From the NCBI GenBank assembly GCA_018056685.1, contig JAGPFC010000007.1:1-64000 (forward strand): a stretch of 64,000 nt of DNA. The letters run 5' to 3'. The DNA is from Smithella sp. (lineage in GTDB: Bacteria > Desulfobacterota > Syntrophia > Syntrophales > Smithellaceae). Position 1 is the first letter of the stretch; every line of letters starts with the position of its first letter. This document shows, piece after piece, positions 26,611-33,013 of this stretch. The notes under the pieces are model-generated. The model worked only from the letters and a program-made list of their open reading frames with translations, searched no databases and had not been told where the DNA came from. The position numbers and the translations under genes are program-made.

Positions 26611-26641
26611 GGCAGGGCCATGACTGGCCCTGCCTTTTGTT
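26611..26641 (+). terminator. Rho-independent terminator
   Basis: GGCAGGGCCA and TGGCCCTGCC pair around TGAC, followed by TTTTGTTT. It ends the DsbC-like transcript. Confidence 0.85.
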
Positions 26642-26655
26642 TACGCCTTCGCTAA

Positions 26656-26874
26656 TTAATGCTGTTTGAAGAAATCAAGAACAGTTTCTTCAACTCTGCC
26701 GTTGATTGATTTGATCAAACCATATACTTTTTTTCTGGTTTCTTCATTTTCCAGGGCATTATTCCGTATATTGCCTTTCGTTTGGGCGATATCCCCGTGA
26801 ATATTTTCTACCGTCGAAACCACTTGATCAATACTTTTAAAAACCAGCTTTGCCATCGAATCGTTATTTTTCAT
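26656..26874 (-). CDS. Small helical protein, divergent from 27062
   Basis: 72 residues. The ATG at 26874 has AAAGGAGGA eight bases upstream, so it is preferred to an ATG at 26889. The protein is hydrophilic and almost wholly helical, with heptad-like spacing (V-F-K-S-I-D-Q-V-V-S-T-V) that suggests a coiled coil or a phasin-like surface helix. No known domain was recognised. Its promoter (26927-26955) overlaps the edge of a 36-base perfect palindrome shared with the divergent gene. Confidence 0.65.
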   Translation of the reverse strand: MKNNDSMAKLVFKSIDQVVSTVENIHGDIAQTKGNIRNNALENEETRKKVYGLIKSINGRVEETVLDFFKQH

Positions 26875-26926
26875 AAATCCTCCTTTCATAAACGACGTTC
26901 ATTGTGCGTCGGTGTCTTTCGTGGAT

Positions 26927-26955
26927 AATATATATCAAGCAAATATTGTTGTCAA
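26927..26955 (-). promoter_or_regulatory. Sigma-70 promoter of the 72-residue gene
   Basis: On the minus strand, TTGACA (26955-26950) and TATATT (26932-26927) are 17 bases apart. The first three bases of the -35 element are the last three of the palindrome. Confidence 0.7.
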
Positions 26956-26988
26956 TATTAAAAGCAATAATTATTGCTTTTAATATTG
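26953..26988. repeat. Perfect 36-base palindrome between divergent promoters
   Basis: CAATATTAAAAGCAATAA is followed directly by its exact complement. It lies 9 bases from the -35 element of the rightward promoter and touches that of the leftward one. Confidence 0.85.
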
Positions 26989-26997
26989 CTTTTTTGA

Positions 26998-27026
26998 TTG
27001 ACATATATATCAGACATGTATATAGT
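26998..27026 (+). promoter_or_regulatory. Sigma-70 promoter of the 79-residue gene
   Basis: TTGACA (26998-27003) and TATAGT (27021-27026) are 17 bases apart; the start codon is 36 bases further on. Confidence 0.7.
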
Positions 27027-27061
27027 CAATTCAAATACTGATGGAAGGAGGATATCAGCAT

Positions 27062-27301
27062 ATGGCCATTTTGAAAAAAGAAGAAAAGCAACAGATCAAA
27101 AACGTACTGTTAAGAGTAAGCGTACCGGCCCCGCTTCTGGCGGAGGTAAAGAAGATCAAAAAACTCTGTAATGATAATGGTTTCTATTTCGACATCAAGC
27201 CCGATGTCATCAGTGCTGTTGAGAAAGCGATTGCCGAAGCCAAAGAACTTATCAATAGCGAAAAGAATAAAAAAGACGAAAAAAATGAAATGAGCGGTTA
27301 A
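27062..27301 (+). CDS. Small basic protein, divergent from 26874
   Basis: 79 residues, lysine-rich at both ends, with two predicted helices and a short strand (L-L-R-V-S-V-P-A-P-L-L-A-E-V). The ATG at 27062 follows AAGGAGGA; the open frame starts at 27041 but the promoter and ribosome binding site fit the internal ATG. No domain was recognised. A DNA-binding role is possible, since it sits next to a large palindrome, but that is a guess. The 2TM gene starts 13 bases later, so the two are cotranscribed. Confidence 0.65.
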   Translation: MAILKKEEKQQIKNVLLRVSVPAPLLAEVKKIKKLCNDNGFYFDIKPDVISAVEKAIAEAKELINSEKNKKDEKNEMSG

Positions 27302-27314
27302 AGGGGGAATCATC

Positions 27315-27683
27315 ATGGCAGGTAGAAAAGCAAAAATAGGGTTTGGGTATCATCTGACGGCATTTCTGGCAGTTAGCGCTGTTTTAATATGGATCAACAT
27401 GGATATGTTTCCCCAACGGGCCTGGGCCCAGTGGCCGATTATCGTTTGGAGTATCGGATTGGCCTTCCATGGCTTCAGTCTCGTGCCATCTTCTCAAAAG
27501 CAAAACCAGGGGTTTTTTTATCATCTGGCTGCTTACATGATCATTAATGCATTTTTAATATTTACCAATATCACGACGACTCCTGATTTTTTGTGGTTTA
27601 AATATCCGCTCGTTATCTGGACATGCATCATGGCTTTTCATGGATGGCGAATCTTTCCAAAATACAGGCGCACCAACGCGTAA
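27315..27683 (+). CDS. Tandem 2TM-domain membrane protein
   Basis: 122 residues built from two similar halves, each with two helices: F-G-Y-H-L-T-A-F-L-A then W-P-I-I-V-W-S-I-G-L-A-F-H-G, and F-Y-H-L-A-A-Y-M-I-I-N-A then Y-P-L-V-I-W-T-C-I-M-A-F-H-G. Both halves match the 2TM domain, a short membrane module found alone or fused to sensor kinases. Conserved His residues end each half. GGGGGA precedes the ATG. Cotranscribed with the small basic protein upstream. Confidence 0.75.
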   Translation: MAGRKAKIGFGYHLTAFLAVSAVLIWINMDMFPQRAWAQWPIIVWSIGLAFHGFSLVPSSQKQNQGFFYHLAAYMIINAFLIFTNITTTPDFLWFKYPLVIWTCIMAFHGWRIFPKYRRTNA

Positions 27684-27754
27684 TATGCGCGGCACTAGCC
27701 ATTTTGCCTTTCCCGCGGTGTTTTAGATTTAGAGCAGAAGAGAACTGATTTTCC

Positions 27755-27791
27755 AAAAAAATCCCCCTCAAGCTACGTTGCCTTGAGGGGG
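27755..27791 (-). terminator. Rho-independent terminator of the 91-residue gene
   Basis: On the minus strand, CCCCCTCAAG and CTTGAGGGGG pair around a nine-base loop and are followed by seven T. Confidence 0.8.
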
Positions 27792-27876
27792 TATGTAACA
27801 CAACAGATCATGTTTCTGTTGCAGCGGTTATGTTTTACTTCTTTGTTGCCTAATTTGCCTTTTTCTATTCAATCTC

Positions 27877-28152
27877 TTAAGAAACGATGGTTTTTACTGC
27901 TTCAATCACCGGGTTGGTGAACAGGGCCATCAGAACGGTGTAGAGGGCGAACACTCCGACTACCTCACCAACATACATTTTTTCATATTTACGTTTCAGA
28001 GAAACCATAATCAATCCGCCAACGATCAAACAGCCCAGTTGGAAGAAGGGGAAATTGGTTGCTCCTGCTGCCGCGTATTCAGCAAAGCTGAATGTTGCTG
28101 TTAAGAGAACTACCGCCGCTACGACTATCATTGTTCCTAATGTCTTTTTCAT
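27877..28152 (-). CDS. Small membrane protein, possibly sigma-54 controlled
   Basis: 91 residues with an N-terminal signal or anchor (about 5-24, A-T-F-S-F-A), then two hydrophobic segments (about 34-51 and 63-80). AAGGAGGT precedes the ATG. No family was recognised, though the protein has the look of a conserved deltaproteobacterial membrane protein. A sigma-54-like element lies about 50 bases upstream and a terminator 86 bases downstream, so it is a monocistronic unit. Confidence 0.7.
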   Translation of the reverse strand: MKKTLGTMIVVAAVVLLTATFSFAEYAAAGATNFPFFQLGCLIVGGLIMVSLKRKYEKMYVGEVVGVFALYTVLMALFTNPVIEAVKTIVS

Positions 28153-28201
28153 GATCTGTTACCTCCTTGAGGGTTATTTTTTCTATTTGCCTTTATATTA
28201 A

Positions 28202-28218
28202 TGAAAATACCGTGCCAG
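28202..28218 (-). promoter_or_regulatory. Possible sigma-54 promoter
   Basis: On the minus strand, CTGGCACG (-24) and TTTCA (-12) are spaced as in the consensus CTGGCACGRNNNTTGCW, with one mismatch, at the G of the -12 element. No enhancer-binding protein is in the window. Confidence 0.45.
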
Positions 28219-28364
28219 AATTAAAAAAAAGAAAAGCTTAGTTGTATCTATTTGAAATATATAGTTATTTTAATGAAGGTGGTTTACGGTCAGTGTAAGC
28301 AGAAAAATATTTTTTTGAAAGAATTATTAAAAAGGTTAAACGAAATGTAAAAAAAATTTAACCA

Positions 28365-29210
28365 CTAACGGGCAAGCAAAACGGGAATCGGACTTTTATT
28401 GATAACGTGCGAAGTTGTACTGCCGAGCAACAATTCGCGCAGACGGTTATGTCCATAGGCGCCCATAACCATCAATTCCACAGAACCTTCTCTGATAAAT
28501 TTGATAATTTCATCCGCTTCTTTGCCGGCGACGGTTATTGTTTCACAATCGACAACGGGTGCCTCTTTCTGATTGGCTTCTTCAATTTGATCGATTAAAT
28601 CAGCCGCTTTCTTTAAATCGGTTGTAACGATCAGCACTGTCAGCGGCCATACGTTCTGCCGGGATAATTGTAAAGAAAGGTTAAGAGCTTTAATGGCCGG
28701 CGCACTACCGTCATAGGCAAGCCCCATGCTCTCTATCTCGATAAATTTCTCAGGCGTTACCAGTACCGGTTTGCCGGAATTACGCACAACCGCCCCGGCA
28801 ACCGACCCCAGCAGCCCTCCTTCTTTGAGGTGAAAGTGTTCACCCTTTCTAGCCATCAGAATTAAATCGGCGTTTTTTGCTTCTTCAATGATAATGGCGC
28901 TGACTTTACCGATTTCTTTCCTTACATCAGATTTCACAACCGCTTTCCTGCAGCGTTCCTGAAATTCTTTGAGAATAAAATCTGCTTTTTCCTGCAGCGA
29001 CTTTTCAATGGCGTCAAAAAAACCTTCATAGGGAGGCATCCCGACTGCTCCGGAAATATCCGTCAATATCGGCCCCTGGATTAAATTAACGTCAATGACA
29101 TGAAGACCGGTCAAAGAAGCTTCCATTTTCCGGGCAATGTAAATTCCATATTCCAAAGCTGTATTGCTGTTTGCGGAACCATCGATGGGCACCAATATCT
29201 TTTTGATCAT
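28365..29210 (-). CDS. Universal stress protein, tandem UspA domains
   Basis: 281 residues in two Usp domains (about 1-150 and 155-281). The first starts K-K-I-L-V-P-I-D-G-S-A. The second ends with the ATP-binding pattern M-G-A-Y-G-H then L-G-S-T-T-S-H-V-I, the G-x-x-G-x9-G-S/T signature; the first ends with G-S-V-A-G-A-V-V. Such proteins bind ATP or AMP and help in starvation and redox stress. AAGGAG precedes the ATG. It starts 24 bases after the MORN-repeat gene, so the two are cotranscribed. Confidence 0.9.
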   Translation of the reverse strand: MIKKILVPIDGSANSNTALEYGIYIARKMEASLTGLHVIDVNLIQGPILTDISGAVGMPPYEGFFDAIEKSLQEKADFILKEFQERCRKAVVKSDVRKEIGKVSAIIIEEAKNADLILMARKGEHFHLKEGGLLGSVAGAVVRNSGKPVLVTPEKFIEIESMGLAYDGSAPAIKALNLSLQLSRQNVWPLTVLIVTTDLKKAADLIDQIEEANQKEAPVVDCETITVAGKEADEIIKFIREGSVELMVMGAYGHNRLRELLLGSTTSHVINKSPIPVLLAR

Positions 29211-29234
29211 AATGACTCCTTAACGGAAGAACGA

Positions 29235-29906
29235 TTATTTGTCTTTCTTGTCAAAGTGCTGCAAGTCCTTGAGCAGACCGGCAACTTCATGCTCTTCCCA
29301 AACAGGCGAAGAACCGTCCTCCTCGCTGTCCGTTACCTGAATCTGGGAACCGGTCTCTGTAAAGACAAGAAATTCTCCGATAATTTTCCCGTTTTTAAAA
29401 AAAGCTTTTTCCTTGATTTCACCGCTTTTAAAATAGGCGCAGTACTCCCCCACTCGCTTGTCGCGTTTGAAAAATCCTTTTTCTTTGATCTGCCCGTTTT
29501 TATAGTAACAAATATATTCGCCTTCAAATTTACCATTTCTGAACCGCTCCTGTGTCTTGAGCTGCCCGGTCTTAAAGTAAATCTGATAGGTGCCTTCCAG
29601 CTTACCGTTCTTGTAGTATTCCTTTTCTCTCATATTGCCGTTTTCAAAGAACGAGGTATATTCACCGTCCAGCTTATCATTCACAAAGTTCGCCTTTTCC
29701 TTGATGTGACCGTCAGGATAATAGATGACCGCCGGCCCGTTTTTTTTACCGTTCGCAAAATGAATATGCGACAGCACCTGACCACTATGGTAGTAAGCGA
29801 CGTATTCACCTTCCAACTTGCCGTGAAGGACGAATTTTTTTTCCTTTACTTTTCCATCGGGGAAAAGAACCGTTTTTTCTTTAGGGGCGGAATCCATTGA
29901 AGCCAT
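29235..29906 (-). CDS. MORN-repeat protein
   Basis: 223 residues, mostly seven 24-residue MORN_2 repeats (about 13-185) of the form [G-x-(I/V)-x-x-K-x-x-(F/Y)-x-N-G-K-x-x-G-E-Y]. The last 40 residues are acidic and unlike the repeats. There is no signal peptide, so it is probably cytosolic. MORN_2 repeats resemble those in YwqK-type antitoxins and in membrane-associated scaffolds; no toxin is adjacent. First gene of a two-gene unit with the universal stress protein. Confidence 0.8.
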   Translation of the reverse strand: MASMDSAPKEKTVLFPDGKVKEKKFVLHGKLEGEYVAYYHSGQVLSHIHFANGKKNGPAVIYYPDGHIKEKANFVNDKLDGEYTSFFENGNMREKEYYKNGKLEGTYQIYFKTGQLKTQERFRNGKFEGEYICYYKNGQIKEKGFFKRDKRVGEYCAYFKSGEIKEKAFFKNGKIIGEFLVFTETGSQIQVTDSEEDGSSPVWEEHEVAGLLKDLQHFDKKDK

Positions 29907-30365
29907 TAAAGCTGTCTCTCTTATAATAGTTTAATTTTATTAAATTTATACAAAGTCTGACGATATTTTATTGCATCATATTGATGGATACTGTTTTAAT
30001 GAATCACCACATCATCTTCAGATTTCCAAGGCATTGCTTTTTTTAAACAATCATTTATGATAATGCAACTAAAATAATGAGACCCGACGAAAACGAACAA
30101 AGTGAAGTTTGAGTCGTTGGTCGTAGTGAGTCTCTCTGAAAACGAGTGTAGCGAAGTTTGAAGAGTAAGACGAACTATCCAATAGACTTCGGCTATTGGA
30201 AATTATCCCCAAAGCGCAGCGGAGCGGGATAATTCGCTCTAAGACTATAGTCAAGGCTCATTAATAAATTTAGTTTAATTTTTTACGGAAAAAAGCTATT
30301 AGATGCGGGCAGAAGTATTTTTTATCCCTGAAAATAAAGCATTGTTGTGACAAAGAGATTGTTTG
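29907..30365. other. Intergenic region between the MORN gene and gpsA
   Basis: About 460 bases without a credible gene. It contains repeat copy C (30076-30262) and AT-rich flanks that must carry the two divergent promoters; none is close enough to consensus to mark. Confidence 0.6.
30076..30262 (+). repeat. Modular hairpin repeat, copy C
   Basis: 187 bases with inverted ends AATGAG and CTCATT. Two tandem hairpin modules have outer stems GAC/GTC-type and CTCT/AGAG around a shared inner AAAC/GTTT pair, followed by CCAATAG/CTATTGG and AATTATCCC/GGGATAATT hairpins. The layout is that of copy A but most stem bases differ. Confidence 0.75.
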
Positions 30366-31559
30366 ATGTTCACCCCTAACCTGGATACAACAAGAGTCGC
30401 CATCATCGGCCCCGGCCGTCTGGGTACCGCTTTCGCCTATAAACTGGATCGGGACAATAAGCGCGTGGATATTTATTACCATGATGCGGACGTTTGCAAG
30501 GCGATCAACGCCGATCATTTGAACCCCTTGCATTTGACTGAGGATCTGGCCACCCGCCTGGGAGGGATGGAGAAAGTTCCCCGTTTTTCCGATAAAGTCC
30601 GCGCGACAAACAATCTGGAATACATTATTGAAAATAACGATTTAATCATTCTCGCCATCACGATGAACCGCCTGCCGGAGATGCTTAATTATCTCAAACC
30701 GCTGATTGACCGAAAAGCCGGCGAGACTTGCTTGATTTCTCCGATCAAAGGTCTGATTTCCGATGAAATATCCAAGGAACTGATCACGCCTTCCCAATTG
30801 ATCAACAACAGCCTGTACAATATAAAACACAAGTATCAGATGGTTTGCATCGGCGGCCCTTTCTTCGATATTGACATCGCGCTGGGCAATCCCGTGTGCC
30901 TGACCGTTGCCGGCAAAAGGGGCATCGCCAATTTAATCAGAGAAGATTTGCTGAAACTCAACCGTAAAGAAATAAATTCGTATTACAATTTCGACATTGT
31001 CGGCGTGGAAGCCTGCGGCGCTTTGAAAAACGTGGTCGCGAATATCAAAGGGCTGGCGGATTCGCTGCAACTGGGCGATTCCATTCCCGGCACCATCTTC
31101 GCCCGCTCCGGCGTGGAAATTCGTTCGCTGTCCCGTCTCATGGGAGGAGGCTTTCAGGCCTTCCACAGTCAGGCCGGTGTGGGAGACATGTACGTAACCG
31201 TTTCATCACTGGCCAGCAAAAACTACCGTTATGGAAAATATTTCTACGAGCTTTATACCGGCAATCCTATCGAGACGAACCTGCGCGTTCTGGAAAAAAT
31301 TGACGGAACGCCCGAAGGCCCCAATACGGTCAGAAACGTGCACAAATATCTGGAAAAGAAAAACATGTACAGCCCCCTCTTCTCCTGTGCCTATCATATA
31401 TTTAATGAAGCCGGCGACAAAGGCGCTATACGGGATATGATCATAAAGGCCTGCCAGTTTGACAAAAGAAACAAGGAATATATCGACGCGCTATCCCGGA
31501 TAATGTACCGCATCCTGCCCAACTTCTGGTACAGACGGGACAAAAGTCTTTTTGACTAA
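30366..31559 (+). CDS. gpsA: NAD(P)-dependent glycerol-3-phosphate dehydrogenase
   Basis: 397 residues. It interconverts dihydroxyacetone phosphate and sn-glycerol-3-phosphate, the head group precursor of phospholipids. The Rossmann motif reads G-P-G-R-L-G-T-A (about 14-21) in place of the usual G-x-G-A-W-G-T-A. The catalytic Lys lies in C-G-A-L-K-N-V-V-A-N-I-K-G (about 219-231), with L-A-S-K-N-Y-R-Y-G (close to the family's L-x-S-x-N-x-x-x-G) further on. It is about 60 residues longer than E. coli GpsA, mostly at the C-terminus. The divergent Trp-less NAD loop makes it a distinct subgroup. ATG 30366 is used rather than the adjacent TTG. Confidence 0.8.
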   Translation: MFTPNLDTTRVAIIGPGRLGTAFAYKLDRDNKRVDIYYHDADVCKAINADHLNPLHLTEDLATRLGGMEKVPRFSDKVRATNNLEYIIENNDLIILAITMNRLPEMLNYLKPLIDRKAGETCLISPIKGLISDEISKELITPSQLINNSLYNIKHKYQMVCIGGPFFDIDIALGNPVCLTVAGKRGIANLIREDLLKLNRKEINSYYNFDIVGVEACGALKNVVANIKGLADSLQLGDSIPGTIFARSGVEIRSLSRLMGGGFQAFHSQAGVGDMYVTVSSLASKNYRYGKYFYELYTGNPIETNLRVLEKIDGTPEGPNTVRNVHKYLEKKNMYSPLFSCAYHIFNEAGDKGAIRDMIIKACQFDKRNKEYIDALSRIMYRILPNFWYRRDKSLFD

Positions 31560-31733
31560 AAAAGAAGTGATTTTTCTGGAGTAATGTAATACAAATCATA
31601 GCATGATTTCATGACATTTTCGATGCCGAGGCCAATAGGGTTATCCGACCCCAGAGGCCATTGAACGTTAAGCTTGTCATAATGAATTCGAAATTTTGAT
31701 ACAATCATAAATTTTTAATGGAGGATAACATTA

Positions 31734-32531
31734 ATGTCTAAGGGAATATCGAACGTAACATCAATCTTATCTAAGATGCTATTGGTCTTCTTTCTGCTGA
31801 GTACCATTGGTTGTCATTCGATCACGCTTACGATGGCCCCGGAGCGTGAAATGCGCGACAATAGCGTTTTAACAAAGGATCTGGAAACAGCAAAATATAA
31901 AAAGATCATGGTTATTCCTCCACAGGGTACGGTCAGAGGTGAGTTTGACAGCAATGTGGCCACCTTTGAACGTGAGTTCCTAAAAAAAGGCGTAACGGTT
32001 ATATCTGCGGCGGTTACGGGCAGAGTTGTGCTGGAATCTGCCGGTAAAGAGGAAAAGGGTGGTCAGATTGCGGTGAATCTGTCCGATGCTGAACGCGCGC
32101 TGGTCATGGCAAAACAGACGGGAGCGGATGCCATATTGCAGATCGGTTTATTCCAATGGAATAACAGCACTGCAACCAGATTTTTTATTCGCACGGATGA
32201 TGCATATGAATATAAAGAAGTAACGAAACAGGAATTCAGAACGGCGGATCATGTTCGAAAAATAAGCTACCCGGCCTCTGTTCTCAGGTTTGTCGGCAGG
32301 CTGATCGACGTTCAGAGCGGCGAAGTCAGAGCGACCTTTGATATTGAAAATGCAGCCAATTGGAATATGCCGGCTAAATACGAAGCCACAATCAGGGAAA
32401 AGGGAGAGAACAATTTCATCGACAGCGAAAACTATTCATATGAAAGGGCGGATTGGAATGAGATTCAAAAGGCAACGCTGGAGAAAACCATCCAGCAGGT
32501 TGTTGACCGGGTCGCTATTGGCACAAAATAG
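31734..32531 (+). CDS. Predicted lipoprotein
   Basis: 265 residues with a lipobox, S-T-I-G-C (Cys near residue 27), so a membrane-anchored periplasmic protein. The central part (K-K-I-M-V-I-P-P, then G-A-D-A-I-L-Q-I-G and G-R-L-I-D-V-Q-S-G-E-V) resembles the alpha/beta fold of the CsgG/FlgO/LpoB-like lipoproteins, which form export channels or activate enzymes. This likeness is only by pattern. TGGAGGA precedes the ATG. Alone on its strand; the convergent MoaE-like gene begins the next block. Confidence 0.65.
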   Translation: MSKGISNVTSILSKMLLVFFLLSTIGCHSITLTMAPEREMRDNSVLTKDLETAKYKKIMVIPPQGTVRGEFDSNVATFEREFLKKGVTVISAAVTGRVVLESAGKEEKGGQIAVNLSDAERALVMAKQTGADAILQIGLFQWNNSTATRFFIRTDDAYEYKEVTKQEFRTADHVRKISYPASVLRFVGRLIDVQSGEVRATFDIENAANWNMPAKYEATIREKGENNFIDSENYSYERADWNEIQKATLEKTIQQVVDRVAIGTK

Positions 32532-32648
32532 CTCTATATAAGGTATAATTTGCAGTGGCCCAGAATCATTGAAAAAATAAATCCTTAATATTGAAAACCG
32601 TTTTTTCAGGAAAGGAACAACTGTAATTAACGGGAAAATCGAATTAAG

Positions 32649-32996
32649 TTATCGTTCTTCTTCTCTGACGATTTCCGTTTTTATCATTGAAATGAGTTCC
32701 TGAAAAACCGGCAGAACATCTTTGCGGAATCTGCCGGCGACGCAGACGTACATAATATCATCGCCTATCCGGAGATGGCCTTCGTTTATCCAAACCCGGA
32801 TATCAACGATTCCTTCTTTCTTTTTAAATTCACTGACAGCGTTGGCGAGTTTGGCCTTGTCATAGGAAAGATTCATCGATCCAACTTTGCCGCCTTCTTT
32901 TGACGTTGCTCTCACGATTCCGTTATGCGAAAGAATCATGCCCAGCCTGTCTGCCGGCGCTTCTTTTTTTATTTCTTTTATCCATTGATCAATCAT
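32649..32996 (-). CDS. Divergent MoaE-like protein
   Basis: 115 residues that follow the MoaE fold: L-G-M-I-L-S-H-N-G-I-V-R (the family has G-A-x-x-x-F-x-G-x-V-R), then L-S-Y-D-K, then G-D-D-I-M-Y-V-C-V-A-G. MoaE is the large subunit of molybdopterin synthase. Key features differ here: the A-H-R motif is R-F-R, and P-x-W-K near the C-terminus is E-I-V-R, so one of the catalytic lysines appears lost. It may be a non-catalytic relative. GAGGAAGG precedes the ATG. Last of a five-gene operon, 17 bases after the acyltransferase/lipase gene. Confidence 0.6.
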   Translation of the reverse strand: MIDQWIKEIKKEAPADRLGMILSHNGIVRATSKEGGKVGSMNLSYDKAKLANAVSEFKKKEGIVDIRVWINEGHLRIGDDIMYVCVAGRFRKDVLPVFQELISMIKTEIVREEER

Positions 32997-33013
32997 AATA
33001 GCCTTCCTCTTTA

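Noticed and set aside
29100..29900. 266-codon open frame on the plus strand
   Set aside because: It is antisense to the MORN repeats; its regular Phe-rich pattern is only the complement of those repeats.
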